Origin: Cercis canadensis
Taxonomy: Eukaryota > Streptophyta > Magnoliopsida > Fabales > Fabaceae
Assembly (NCBI GenBank): GCA_003255065.1
Contig: QAOA01003555.1
Location: forward strand, 139,874 to 203,873
Direction: 5' to 3'
Length of the DNA stretch: 64,000 nt
This document shows, in pieces, positions 22,001-35,000 of this stretch. The notes under the pieces are model-generated. The model made no database searches and was not told the origin of the DNA. It was given only the letters and a program-made list of their open reading frames with translations. How positions within the stretch are numbered: the stretch's first letter is position 1; each line of letters starts with the position of its first letter. A program made the position numbers and the translations under genes.

Positions 22001-22839
22001 AATTATAGAAAATTTTAAAATGTCGAAGCAAAGAGATAGATTATTACAGGGGGAGTAGTATATGCCTCGAACGGGAATCCCGCCAAAATAACGGCTAGAT
22101 TGATATCAAATGGAGGCCGTTCATTTTCTTCCTGAACCGTAACCTTTTCAATTTCGGAGCCTGTTTTAGATAAACAACGAATTGAGTGAACTTCATTTCT
22201 GGAAGTGAAAATCCGCAATTTTCCTGGAAATGGCGACAAAATTTGGGGCTCCAAAGGTGTTGAAGCTTGGGTGAGAGATGAGAGATAGAGTAATGGAATT
22301 GAAGAGATTGCAAGGAAGCCATGGCCGAGAGAGTGAGGGAGTAAGAAGTGAGAGGATGGGGGTTATAGTGGCTTACCAAATCTAACGAACTAGTGGCAAG
22401 TACGGAGATTCTGATGGATTTCGTTCTCCTTGGTCAGACTGCTTAGCTTTGTCCCCGAGCTTGTTCAAGAAATGGAATTGAGCGATTCTAGGGTTTGCCC
22501 AAAGCTTCAGCCATTTGCAGAGAAATGAAGGTCACCCAGATAATAAAAACGACGCCGCACAACACATGAAAGAAGGCTTTTCTTTTTTTTCTTTTTGTTA
22601 ACATTCCATGTCAGCTGCCTACATGGCAAATTTTAATGTCAGTTCAGTCCTAAACGTGTCACACATGCACTTAACGGTGCCACATTAGCATTTCCGTCAC
22701 CACTTAACAGACTACACTAACGGAAGACGAATTTGTTATGGATGTGTAATCTTTCAGGGACTGACTTGTAGTTATGTATCTTTGGAGGACCAATTTGTCC
22801 GAACCCGCATCTTTGGAGGACCAAAATATAGGTTTACTC
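19100..22839 (-). mobile_element. Pack-MULE-like element with long inverted repeats and captured exons
   Basis: 3,740 bp. Inverted repeats of about 570-590 bp (19100-19666 and 22251-22839) begin GAGTAAACC, and an exact 9-bp duplication TATAAACAA lies at 19091-19099 and 22840-22848. The intact paralogous intron has the unduplicated site TATAAGCAA near 50976. These are Mutator-superfamily traits. No transposase is visible. On the minus strand it carries spliced-gene pieces: an ATG at 22322 followed by a transit-peptide-like stretch (22322-22048, with a donor GT at 22047) and a second exon (21734-21676) with proper splice signals. An N at 19712 marks a short local repeat of the left inverted repeat's inner edge. 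Confidence 0.85.
21676..22322 (-). pseudogene. Captured gene fragment: N-terminal exons of a plastid-type C2/lipase-3-like protein
   Basis: Exon 1 begins MASLQSLQFHYSISHLSPK, rich in Ser and basic residues like a plastid transit peptide. A later frame reads KTGSEIEKVTVQEE, ERPPFDINLAVILAGF and EAYTTPP, then a GT donor. Exon 2 reads ENIGRSEVDAADCKTVYLS between AG and GT. The two frames of exon 1 are offset by one base, so the fragment is broken. From memory of plant proteins, this order matches the N terminus of a C2 plus class-3 lipase protein; no C2 or lipase domain is present here. Part of exon 1 lies inside the right inverted repeat and is mirrored in the left one near 19595-19666, where the fourth codon after Met-Ala-Ser-Leu is a stop. 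Confidence 0.6.
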
Positions 22840-24586
22840 TATAAACAATTATAGTCTATTTCAGGCCGTAATATAAAATTTACTGGAAACTTTTTGGCAG
22901 ATAAATTCCTCTTTGCCAGAAAAGGCGGAGCTTAAACAATCAGTCAGCACCCTGAATGAACCTTTGAGGCTTTAAGATTTTCAATAGCTGTGTTTCCCGC
23001 TTATCACTATCCAATACGTGCCATTAAATTCAATCACTATGACTGACACCAGTCTTTCCAGTAATATCACTTATAATCTTGCTTTGCTCTGTATATATCA
23101 ATAACCAGAAAAGCATAAGATCATATAAAAATTTTACATGGGAAAACATTCTTTCTCCTACTATGTTACCTTCTGCAAAATAAAGAGGCTTAATGAAATT
23201 GCTTTAAGTAACTTTTTCACTGTGCCTTTCATGTGGGGCAGTACTCAAGATCCAAAAGCATATCACAACAAGGACTCATCAACTTTTTCACTAAAAGAAA
23301 GCCAGTTTAACATGCTGTTGACCCATTCTTGGTAAGAATAAAACATATCCATTGGATTGGATTAAGAAATCAGAAACCATAATCTCCACTCCACACATAT
23401 TCTTAAGCGAGTAGAAAGCCATTGGATCGCAATTCCCGGCTTAAAAAAAATACAAATTATGAACATAGTATCAAAAAAACAAAAAACAAAAAATAGATAT
23501 GCAGTTCCCTAAGGTAGTCGCACACAAATATAGGACAGCAAAGAAATTGGGATTCTAACAACATAGGCTCATGGTTATAGAGTCACATATCATGCCTTTT
23601 AATGGTTCTCTTCTTCATAAAGTAGGTTAATACACTGTAAGAGAAACCTTTAATTTCTTTTTAAATAAAATAACATCATTTTAAAAGCAAAGATTTTAGT
23701 TGTCTGCCAGGCAGAGCAAGACAAAAAATTTATAAGCCAAAATGTACAAGAAATCATAGGATAAATTTATAAGGAAACATAAAATACAACAATCTCAGAA
23801 TTTATGCAAATTTGAGGCATGGAGTGTTTAACAGCATTTTGATTTCATTATTTTGGGTTAGTGAACATAAGGAGTTAGCACTCATCAGGTATCTGTTGCT
23901 TTGGCGAAAATCATATCCAATGCCAAAAAGTGTCTTCCCCTCTTTAAACCCCCATTTAATCATTTCAACAATCATGTCACGGAAATTATAAACAAATTCA
24001 CTTCCAACCACCTGCATCACCAAAATTGTACAGGAATTAATAATCAATTGTTAATTCATCTGTATGAAGTTCATAGAACAACTTTAAGGGGCAGAATGGA
24101 AGAACTTTCTTCTGGGAAAAAAAAAAAGTTGATTATTTTACCTAGAAATAACTCTCAGAGAAGCTAAGCGGCTTGCCCAAAAGTGCTTCTTGTACACCCA
24201 AAAAAGTACTAGTTTTGAAAAGAAAAAAGTCCTTGCATACAGGCACTAAAGCATTGCAGGTTATTATATCATACTTCACAGGATCATACAGCAATTATGC
24301 TACATAAATATCATGTGTGCTGTTTTCAGCCTGGTATGATAAAGCCTCGAGGAACTTTCATACTGACTTAGTTAAATGGAAAAGGGAAAAGAAGAAAGAG
24401 AAAAAGAATATATGCAGATGCAATCATATGTGTGTGAGTGTGAACGAGAGAGAGAGAGAGAGACCACATAAATTCTGAAAATTACAACCTTTTTCATCAT
24501 ATGACTTAATTACTAACAGTCATTGTTTGTTAAAATCAAATGACTCAGAATTCCCACTAAAACAGCACATGCAGCACGGAGTATAA

Positions 24587-25394
24587 CGACATGGCATGAC
24601 ATCGACTATTAAGGTTTAGTGTTTATATTGTATTATACTTTTTTTTTTCATAGTATAATATTTATAAATTGTAATTATATTTCATTAATAAAATTTAGTG
24701 GTTTTTATATATAATGCATTTAATTGAAACTAATAATTAATTATTTAAAAAAATTTACATTTCTGAGCTTAAAAAAAGGAAATAAAATTCTCATGGAATT
24801 TCTCACAGGAATAACACTATGATAATTTCTCACGGTCATAAATCCATGAGAAACTCACAAATTCACGCGTGAATTAGTTCTCACACGCTACATAATTTCT
24901 CTGTAAGAAAATCCATAAGAAATTTCTCATAGACACTTTCTATCCGTGAGAAATCCTTTTTGTCACGACTATTTTTCTCTTGCCTTCATGTTCATGAGAA
25001 AGTCATGAAAAACATGTTTATCACAGAATGTTAGACATTAGTCCATGAAAAAATCCTTATTTTCTTGTAGTGATTGTCCTGTGTACAGGAGGAATCAGAC
25101 AAATAATACTTATCCTAAGAAGGGGTGAAGAGTTCCCAATTACCAATTGGTAAAGTGTTTCGAATTCTTACTCTATATTTGTCATGCCCTTCGCAACTTC
25201 AACAGCTATATATTCTCACCCTTTCAGGTCCATATCCATGTCTGTATTCTCATATTTGCGTATCTTATTTATTTCTAATTATTTTCATATTTTTCCTTAT
25301 CATAAGCTTACAATAAAACACTAAAATAGTTCTTTCTCTTTTGATCTCTCTATCATTTTCTATGCATGCAAAAAATTTCAAAAGCCTAATAATT
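24587..25394. mobile_element. CACTA-type 3' end, then unassigned DNA
   Basis: The stretch 24760-25072 is full of short motifs such as TTTCTCA and GTGAGAAAT and ends TTTTCTTGTAGTG, the complement of the CACTACAAGAAAA end typical of plant CACTA elements. No left end was found, so it is a truncated copy related to the element at 57988-59936. The remainder, 25073-25394, shows nothing I recognise. Confidence 0.6.
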
Positions 25395-25648
25395 GTTAGA
25401 TATAAAATAATTATTGAGTCTTCACCTAAAAACTTAAGTTTTTGGGTTGAATTAGTTTTTAACATGTTATCAGAGCTTCTTTGACCAAACGGTCAGAAGA
25501 TCGAATCTACATAGTATAAGTAAGCATGTGTTTTATCCACCCTTTCATCCCAAAAAGTTTTCGCATGCCATGACGTATTTGATATAAAATCAATCATGAG
25601 CTTTCACCAAAAAGCTTATAAGCTTTTGGATTGAATCGATTATTAACA
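25395..25648 (+). mobile_element. TRIM (miniature LTR element), complete
   Basis: 254 bp. LTRs of about 70 bp lie at 25395-25464 (TGTTAGATATAAA to TTTTTAACA) and about 25578-25648 (GATATAAAATC to ATTAACA). A tRNA-Met type primer site TGTTATCAGAGC at 25465-25476 directly follows the first LTR. An exact 5-bp duplication ATAAT lies on both sides (25390-25394 and 25649-25653). There is no coding capacity, as normal for TRIMs. The two LTRs differ clearly, so it is old. Units 1 and 2 keep only its right LTR. Confidence 0.85.
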
Positions 25649-26068
25649 ATAATGTTCTCACAATCCTATAGCAGGAATGAAGAAAGTGAAAGATGACAGA
25701 GAGAAGGTTTATGAGTACAAGGGGAATTGATCGATGTTCGACCTCAATATATATAGCTAGACTACTTATTCTAAATAATTAAAACTTGGATTTACCAAGT
25801 GTAAGTTAGGAAATTGATTGCAGCCCGACTGCAGAACCAGCTTCTGAGCTTGCATATTTTACGTTGGAAGTTTTTTTTTTTCTCTAATTTTTCTTTTTAT
25901 TGTAAGTCTTACAAATAATGTCGTTTTCACCATATAATGTATCTTCAATTACTAGGAGCATGACTGGTGAAGCCAATTTGTCATCCTTGCAAGCATTTTA
26001 GGTTAACTCGTGTAATGGACCAATAAGCTCTAGACTCTGCCTTAAGTCAGATATCAATTATTGCTATC

Positions 26069-28599
26069 TGTTTGTGTTTTTTACTTAGAGGCTCAAAGGA
26101 AGAAGAGCAGAAAAACTAAAAGCTATATGCAGCAAATATTGGTCTTGCTCTCTCTTACCTTTTTCATTCATCTTAGTTACTATATATACACCAAAATTAT
26201 TAGTACATGCCCTAGACCATACCACACCATACTAGTCAACAACAACTATTTCATCTTATCTAAACTAGCAAGCAACATAACACATCAACATCAAATTTTT
26301 TACATAAACAAAATGAACTATTTCCTAACTTAAATATAGAAAAATCTCATAGTTCAACACTCTTCCTTGAGATTTTTCTTCAAGACTCTAGGCTTAGATA
26401 TATGTAATTTGAATTTGGCTCTTGGAAGACCCTTGGTTTGGTTATTTGCAATCTAGTTTTGAGAACTGAAATGAACAATGTTGACTTTATCAATCTTAGC
26501 TTCTTCGGTTGCTTATTTTTCTTGACATGCAACTTTTGTTGTTGAAATATGATCAACTTTAGCTAAGGATTGGGCGCCCACTTTTTCTTTCTTTGAATTC
26601 ATGGAAATCTCCTCCTTCATTTGAACTTTCTTGCCATTTTTGCTTGCTGCCTACTCATAGCTTATGGGTTCCAGCAACACAACATTGCATATCTCATAAT
26701 CTTCATTAATGGTTTTGGTTCCTTTGACACGTATAACATCAAAGTTGTCTATATCTTCATCTTCTGCTATTGTAGTTTCTTTCTTTGTATTTGTAACTTG
26801 TTCTTGGGAAGTATTTCCCTCAATATGACTCTTGTCATTCTTCATAGCATTGTTCTTATCACCATTCCACTCAATTAAAAAACTCTTAGCCTTCATTTTG
26901 ACACTCATCAACTTACAGCCACTAGCATCACATGCTCTACAAGCTTTATTTTCAAAGTGCAAAGCATAATCTTTTTTTCTACTAATTGAGGAACACTTAG
27001 CAAATTTTGATTAATACCAGGTACATAAAGAACATCATGGATGAGTTTAATACTTGAACCAGTATCAATAGCAACACTGTCCTTTCCTCTTACTTCAACA
27101 AAATCTCCATTTTCAACCTTAACTTCAGAAATATAGCTTCCATCCAACATTCTAAATAGACTTAGATCATCAGACATGTGGTTTGAACAACCACTATCAA
27201 TCAGCCAAACATTGTTCTATTGCTTGCCCCATAGCATGTTGCAGCAAAGAGTGTTTCTTCAACTTTATCTTGGTTCTCAGCAACTTATGCTTGTTGTGCG
27301 TGCTTGTCCTTGCTAACCTTCCTTGTTCTTGCACACCTTTTCAACATGACCAAGCTGATTACATGCTCCACATCTCACATTTGGCCTATACCAACAAAAA
27401 ATTTCACAGTGATTTTTCTTCTTGCAATGAGAACATGGTGGATAATCTCCTCTTCTATCTCCATAATTGTTGCACTGACCATCTTCTCTGTCATCAGTTT
27501 TCTTCTTTCCTCCATTGTTGCTAGGTTGCTTCTCTTTCATATTTGCTAGGAATGCACCTTCACTTAACTCTTCCTCCCTCAAAGCTCTTCTTTGCTCCAA
27601 GCCTTGAAAGGCACTCACCACCTCTGTCACATTCAACTGGGACAGATCCTTTGCAATTTCTAGAGAGGAGAATTTGGACTCAAACCTTTCTAGTACACTG
27701 ATTAGGATTTTATCAAAATCCTTTGCTCAGTGAGTTCTTCACCAAGAAACCTAAGTTGGTTTACCACCTTCATAAGTCTATCATTATACTCCTTCATTGT
27801 CTTAGATTCCTTCATCCTCAATATCTCAAACTCTCTTCTCAAGTTAAGGACTTGAATTTGTCTTGTCCTTGGACTGCCTTGAAACTTTTCTTGCAGCTTC
27901 TCCCATGTTTGCTTTGTTGTCTGTAGGTTCATGATTCCTGTGAAGACTTCATTTGCCAAAGATGAATGGATAGCAACCAAGGTCTTGTATTCCTTGGCAC
28001 ACTCCTCACTATGCATCTTGATTTGTGCTAAGGTGGGATTTGGAGGCAGAGGAGTTGGCTATCTTCTAGTCTCCACTACTTCTTAGAAATCAAATGCTCT
28101 CAACTATGCTTTGATTTTCACTGCCCAGATTGGGTAGTTTTCACCTTTGAAAATTAGTGGAGAAGTTGCAGAATAATTGCTTGAAGCCATGGATATGTTT
28201 CAAGTTTTTAGAGGTTTATTGATGGAGAAACCTTGCTTGTTTTCTCTCAAACTCACAGTTGGTTTTTATCTCTATACTCACATCCCTCCAATATCATTTA
28301 TAGCTCTTATACCATGTTAGTGTTTTTGACTTAGAGGCTTAGAGGAAGAAAAGCAAAAAAACTAAAAGCTATATGCAGCAAATATTGTTCTTGCTCTCTC
28401 TTACCTTTTTCATTCATCCTAATTGCTATATATACACCAAAGTTATTAGTACATGCCCATACCACACCATACTACTCAACAACAACGATTTCAGTTTATC
28501 TAAACTAGCAAGCAACATAACACATCAACATCATATTTTTTACATAAACAAAAGGAACTATTTCCTAACTTAAATATAGAAAAATCTCATAGTTGAACA
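26069..28599 (-). mobile_element. Short Ty1/copia element, internally reduced
   Basis: On the minus strand the 5' LTR is 28315-28599 and the 3' LTR 26069-26360, each starting TGTT and ending AACA. A primer site matching tRNA-iMet (TGGTATAAGAGC, 28314-28303) follows the 5' LTR, and the 5-bp duplication CTATC flanks both sides (26064-26068 and 28600-28604). Internal DNA encodes a gag with UBN2-like region (about 28190-27700), a zinc knuckle (CSHCKKKNH, CGACNQLGHVEKVC; near 27400) and a protease-side segment (YVPGINQNLLSV; near 27040). Integrase, reverse transcriptase and RNase H are absent, so it is non-autonomous. The coding part is broken in several places. It is an old fossil, shared as a solo LTR with units 1 and 2. 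Confidence 0.9.
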
Positions 28600-28604
28600 C
28601 TATC

Positions 28605-29084
28605 TCTATTTTGTCATTCTTTCAGCTATGATAAACCATAGTTATTAAGTTCGTTACACCCTTCGTGAACCGTGTTTTGAGTTCAGCATTCTAGATTGTG
28701 ATACGGATACAAAATTTGTGGTTCACATATAAAAATGAATGTAGAACCTCTTGGCTATCCTGATTTTTTGTATTGTATTCAATATTATTATTTTTATCTA
28801 ATGTTTTATAGCTTATGTATGTTTATAGGGTAAAGGTGTTGGGGAGTGGTCAACATAATTCTCAGTTGCTCTCCAATGTTGGTATCTTCTGCCAACTCCT
28901 TCATACTATTTACTTTGTTTCCTGACAATCTTCTTTTTTTGTGGATTGGTAGATGCCAGAATGAGTTCTGCATTTTCTATGTCTTCTAATTGGCAAGGGC
29001 AAATATGTACGTGGGACAACCAAATGAGGTGGTAATGGCCTAGATCTAAGCATAATTCTTGATCTAATATCCGTGGCAAAACAG
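28605..29084. repeat. Repeat unit copy 3, 3' flank (part)
   Basis: Continues the unit seen at 6113-6605, up to the point where the gypsy LTR inserted. The unit resumes at 38795. Confidence 0.8.
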
Positions 29085-32000
29085 TGTAGATACCCTGTAT
29101 CTCAGCCCATAAATCAGTAAGCTCATTAGTATTAAAGCCCATATCTATTATGTTGTCCTTGACCCTTTAAACTTTCAGATTCCCTTATAAATAGGCTCCG
29201 CAGGGCAGGTAAAAGGATCTTTTCTCAGTCTTAGATTACGAACGTTTACTTTCTAATACCTCGGATATTGCTAACTTAAGCATCGGAGCTCGGATATGAA
29301 CACCCGACCTTTTGTCTTACTTATTCGCAGGTAACCCGTTTCCAAGTTTCCTCATCAATACCAAACCAGGCATCGTCATTTGGCGCCGTCTGTGGGAATA
29401 AGTTTCTTTCCCTCTCCAAGAAACAAATTCATTGTACGATCTTGTTTTTGAGTAACATGGACCCATTTTCTGAGATCGGAAACCCCCACACCACCTCGGA
29501 CACCACTCCTTCACCCATGAGACCCCCATTTCAACCTGACATTACCCGAAAGCAACCGCCATCTCCTCCTCGCCAAACATCCCATAGCCTAAAACTTTCC
29601 CACGAAACTTCGGATCAAGCAAATTCGGAAAAGGCCACTTTCTCCTTTTTGCTCCAAGAAATCCAAACTCTCAAGCGAGAGCAGATGGTAGACAAAGCAG
29701 AGATAGCAGAGTTAAAAAAGCGTATTCAGAGAACTGACTCTTTAGTCGAAACCCCTGTCCGAGGAGACCCTCTACCTCCCCGTTTTCCCCCTCAAGAAAC
29801 TCCTTCTCAAGGCAAGCATCAAAAGATTCAACACACAGAAGAGGTCGAGGAGAGCCAATCTTCTTTTCACTCCCTCTACCGAGGAACGTCTCCGCAAACG
29901 TCTGCTCACAGTCAACCATCATAAGCTCTGGAGAGAAAGAGACGAGCTGCCAAGCACCAATTCACGCCGGAGATCATGGCTTTTCTCTTACCCACGAACT
30001 TCAAACAGCCCCACCTAGACTCATATGACGGTTCTACAGACCCCAGAGAACACCTGGAAAATTACAACTCAGTTATGCTTTTGGCAGGATTAACAGAAGA
30101 AATCATGTGCCGAGCTTTTCCTACCACCTTGCGTCAGGCCGCTCTCCAATGGTTTTCCTGCCTCTCACAACACAGCATATCCAATTTTGATCAACTAGTC
30201 GAGCTCCTCTAAGCTCGTTTCTTTACCAGCATGACCCACCAAAGATCCTCTGCCGTCTTGGCTACCTTGAAACAAGGAGACACAGAGTCCTTAAAAGAAT
30301 ACATGGACAGGTACAACAAGCTCTCCCTCCAAGTTCGAGACCTAACAGAAGCAGTGGTTATGCATGCAATCCAGGCAGGCCTTGACCTGGACGCCTGCTC
30401 GAATATCTCACCCTTGACCCGCCAGCAAACCTATCAGACCTTCTGTTGAAGGTAGCCAAACACATCAACCTCAAAGAAATACTAGGCCAGAATGAAAAAA
30501 AACAAATCACCTCGGGATAAGAAAGGTCTGGAAGATAAGAAAGCCAGCAAAAGAGAAAGATCCCCAACCCGACCCCGTTTTGACAGCTACACCCAGTTGA
30601 ATCAAAGTCGGGCCCGAGTACTATAAGAGATATGTCACACAAAGTTAGCTCAGTTATCACTTCCCAAAAAGATGGTAGGTACTGAGAAAGACAAATATTG
30701 TACCTTTCATCGGGGACGAGGACATGACACCAACGATTGTAGACATCTATAGAATGTCATAGAAGATCTCATTCAAAAAGGATACCTGTAAAGATATTGT
30801 GCCGAGGTTCCCGCCCCTAACCAAAGACTTCACAGGGAGCCCTGACCAAGGCACCAATCCCCCCAAGAAACCGACCAACCCATCCAAACCAAAACCAGGG
30901 TGACAGAACTTCGGGCAGGTTCCCCCCGCACCCGCAAGAAAATCCAAGGCAGAATANAAAGATGGTAGGTACTGAGAAAGACAAATATTGTACCTTTCAT
31001 CGGGGACGAGGACATGACACCAACGATTGTAGACATCTACAGAATGTCATAGAAGATCTCATTCAAAAAGGATACCTGCAAAGATATTGTGCCGAGGTTC
31101 CCGCCCCTAACCAAAGACTTCACAGGGAGCCCTGACCAAGGCACCAGTCCCCCCAAGAAACCGACCAACCCATCCAAACCAAAACCAGGGTGACAGAACT
31201 TCGGGCAGGTTCCCCCCGCACCCGCAAGAAAATCCAAGGCAGAATATCGCAGGGATCATTCATGCAATCGCAGGTGGTTTCGCTGGTGGCGGATCCTCAA
31301 GGTCTTCCAGGAAAAGACATGAGCCAGCTGCCCAAAAGAACAAAAATGAAATTTTCTACAATACTATTGCCAAGCAACCTAAGTCTCAGCCAACCATCTC
31401 CTTTTCCGACGCCAACTTCGGGATCATAGACCTAGAGCATGACGATCCCGTAGTCATATCCTGCCTGATCGCTAACTATAAAGTCCGGAAGATTTTGATT
31501 GACCAAGGTAGCTCGACTGATATTCTATTCCACCATACCTATACCTAACTCGGCATTCCTACCTTGAACCTTAGCAGTTATTCAGGAAGTCTAGTAGGTT
31601 TCTCCGGAACCCAGGTCGGCGTCAAAGGCACCATCACTCTAAGGGCAACTCTAGGTGATTTTCCCAACTTAACTAGCACCGACATCTGATTCTTGGTCGT
31701 CGACTGCCCCTCCGCTTACAATGTCATTTTAGGACGACCGTCTCTCAATAGCATTGATGCAATTGTCTCAACTAAGCACCTTTTGCTCAAATTCCCCACC
31801 GCTTCGGGAAAGGTCGGTCAGGCTCGAGGAGATCAACTTCTTGGCAGAACTTGCTACAACATCAGCCTATCCATCGATTACTCAAAGCACCAAAGGACGG
31901 AAGGTACCAGCAAAACCTCCAACTCTTCAATTCCCCTTGACGAGCTCGATAGCAGAACGACAAGTCAAGGGCCTCGACCTGAACCAAAAGGTGACCTAGT

Positions 32001-35000
32001 TTCGGTACAAGTGGGACAACGGCCCGATCAAACAGTAAAGGTAGGACCTGACCTACCTCCGTCTAGCATGAAGAAATTGACCGACCTCCTAGTTGCCAAC
32101 GTCGATCTATTTGCATGGACAGCGGCCGACATGCCAGGTATAAACCCCGATTCCATCTGCTATAAACTCGTTGTTAATACAGGTGCCAAACCAGTCCGAC
32201 AAAAGAAATGGGTAGTAGGACCAGAACGACAAGCAGCAATCCAAGAAGAAGTTACAAAGCTTTTAGACACTGAGTTCATCAGAGAAGTACCCCACGCGAC
32301 CTGGTTAACAAATGTTGTCATGGTAAAGAAAGCCAATGGGAAGTGGAGAATGTGCACAGATTATTCCGACCTCAATAAGGCATGCCCAAAAGACCCCTAC
32401 CCTCTTCCAAGCATCGACAAGCTCGTCGACGAAGCATCCGGATATAAACTTTTGAGCTTTATGGATGCTTATTCGGGATACAACCAAATCCGAATGCACC
32501 CTGACGATGAGGACAAGACAGCTTTTATCACCGAGAAGGCTACCTATTGTTACCGCGTAATGCCTTTTAGGTTAAAAAACGCAGGGGCCACCTATCAAAG
32601 ACTGGTGGATCAAGTTTTCAAGAAACAGATAGGAAGGAACGTCGAAGTGTACGTAGACGACTTACTAGTCAAATCACACTCGAAAGTAATTCACTTGACC
32701 GATCTGGAGGAAACTTTCACCGAGCTCCGAAAACACGTCATGCGCCTAAACCCTTCTAAATGCACATTTGGGGTCGAGGCTGGCAAGTTTCTCGGATTCA
32801 TGTTAACACATAGAGGCATAGAGGCCAATCCTGACAAGTGCACAGCAATCTTCCAGATGGAACCACCAAGGACGGTGAGAGACGTCCAGAGGTTAACCGG
32901 AAGAATTGCAGCCCTTTCACAATTCATGTCAAAATCAGCCGAAAGAGCTCTCCCTTTTTTTCCAAGCGCTCAAAAGAGTCAAAAATTTCGAATAGACAAC
33001 AGATAGCCAACGAGCCTTTGACGAGCTCAAACAATATCTCGTTTCACCACCAATACTTACCAAACCCAAATCGGCCGATACACTCTACCTATACCTCGCC
33101 TCCAGTAACCATGCTGTCAGTTCCGCCCTCATCCGAGAAGAAAACAAAAGCCAATTCCCAGTATACTTTACCAGTCACACCCTTTAGGGATCCGAGCTCA
33201 ACTACCACAAGATTGAAAAGCTCGCGTACGCTCTCCTCCTCTCGGCACGCCTTCTCAGGCCATACTTTCAAAATTACCCAATTATTGTCCATACCGACCA
33301 ACCAATACGACAGGTACTCCAAAAACCCGACCTTGCAGGACGAATGCTCGGTTGGTCCATCGAACTCTCCGAGCATACCATCACCTACGAGCCTCGAGGG
33401 GCGATAAAGGCACAAGCTCTGGCCAACTTGGTTGTGGAGTTCACTCCCACTGACGAACCTAACCATGATCCGCACAATAGCTGGCGCTTATCGGTTGACG
33501 GATCCTCTAACCTCAAAAGAGGAGGAGTAGGGATAATCGTGGAAGGACCAGAAGGCATAACAATAGAGCAATCTTTATGGTTTAAGTTTCCAACCTCCAA
33601 CAATCAAGCTGAATATGAAGCTCTTATCGCCGGCCTCAAATTGGCTCTAGAGCTCGGGTCCAAAAATCTCTTAGTATCTAGTGACTCTCAGCTAATAATT
33701 AGCCAAGTTAAGAGGGAATACCAAGCCAAGGATCCCCAGATGATCAAATATCTGGAAAAAGTCCAAGACTTAGCCTCTCAGCTGACAAAATTCAAAATCC
33801 GACATGTCCCGAGAAACGAGAACAGTCGTGCCGACCTCCTCTCTAAACTGGCCAGTAGCAAGAAACTAGGAAATAACCAAACGGTTATACAAGAAACACT
33901 TCACAAGCCAAGCATAGAACAGGAAACAGTGCTAAGTGTCGAGGAAGAAGCCCCAACATGGATTACCCCGATTAAACAACTCCTTGAAACCGGAGACTTC
34001 CCAATAGAGAAAGCGGAAGCAAGAAAGCTCTGATGAATAGCCACCAACTACTACCTCGAAAGAGGCGTGCTCTACAAATGTGGCTACTCCACCCCGCTTT
34101 TGAAATGTCTTACCCCGGACCAATCCACTTACGTTCTGTAGGAGATCCACGAAGGAATATGTAGTCATCACATCGGAGCTCGCTCATTAGCAGCCAGCAT
34201 TCTCAGAACTGGATACTATTGGCCGACCTTGAGAACTGATGCAACCAAGTTTGTACAACGATGCGATAAGTGCCAAAAATTTGCACACATTCACCTCGCA
34301 CCACCAACCGACCTTCACGTTGCAGTAGAGCCATGGTCATTCTGCCGGTGGGGACTGGACCTCCTCGGACCTTTCCCGTTGGCCCTTGGACAGAAAAAAA
34401 ATTTCTCATTGTCGCTATTGATTATTTTTCCAAATGGATTGAAGTCGAGCCCCTGGCTACAATAACGGCTCAAAATGCTAAAAAGTTTGTTCAAACTTTC
34501 ATTGTTTACAGGTTCGGCATCCCACATACAATAACCACGGACAACGGAACCCAGTTCTCAAACTCGGGGTTCAGAACATTTTGTGTCGACCTTCACATCA
34601 GGCTACACTTCACCTCGGTCGAACATCCTCAAGCTAACAGCCAAGTAGAGGCGACAAACCGAATAATACTTGATGGCATTAAAAAGTGACTGGACCGAAC
34701 CAAAACCAAGTAGGTCGAAGAACTGCCATGGGTCCTCTGGTCATACCGAACTACTTCCCAAACCTCCACCGAGGCGTCCCCATATAAACTAACTTATGGG
34801 ACAGAAGCTATGATTCCCGTAGAGATCGGCGAACTAACTCGAAGAAAAGAACTTTTTCAACATGCTCAAAATCTAGAACAACTCCAAGTGAACCTCGACT
34901 TACTTGACGAGGAAAGAGGTAAAGCTCAGATCCGAGCAATGGCATACAAACAAAAACTCGCCTGATACTACAACCTCAAGGTCAGACTAAGACAGTTCCA

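Larger units (their letters stand above)
16953..24586 (-). pseudogene. LCAT4-like pseudogene fragment (exons 3-6)
   Basis: Duplicate of 49026-52797 of the intact gene. Exon 6 (17351-17451) is open. Exon 5 (18622-18673) has TGG to TAG. Exon 4 (18837-18959) has lost 12 and 1 bases, the latter ruining the frame at the SHSMGG nucleophile region. Exon 3 (23893-24011) encodes VVGSEFVYNF...GYDFRQSNR but its splice donor GT has become AT. Exons 1-2 and 7-11 are absent. Intron 6 holds a solo LTR (17026-17232) and intron 3 a Pack-MULE-like element (19100-22839). It cannot give an active enzyme. Confidence 0.92.

Noticed and set aside
22015-22379. Possible small independent gene with a plastid transit peptide
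   Set aside because: It lies within the Pack-MULE-like element, is frameshifted, and stops after two exons; treated as a captured fragment.
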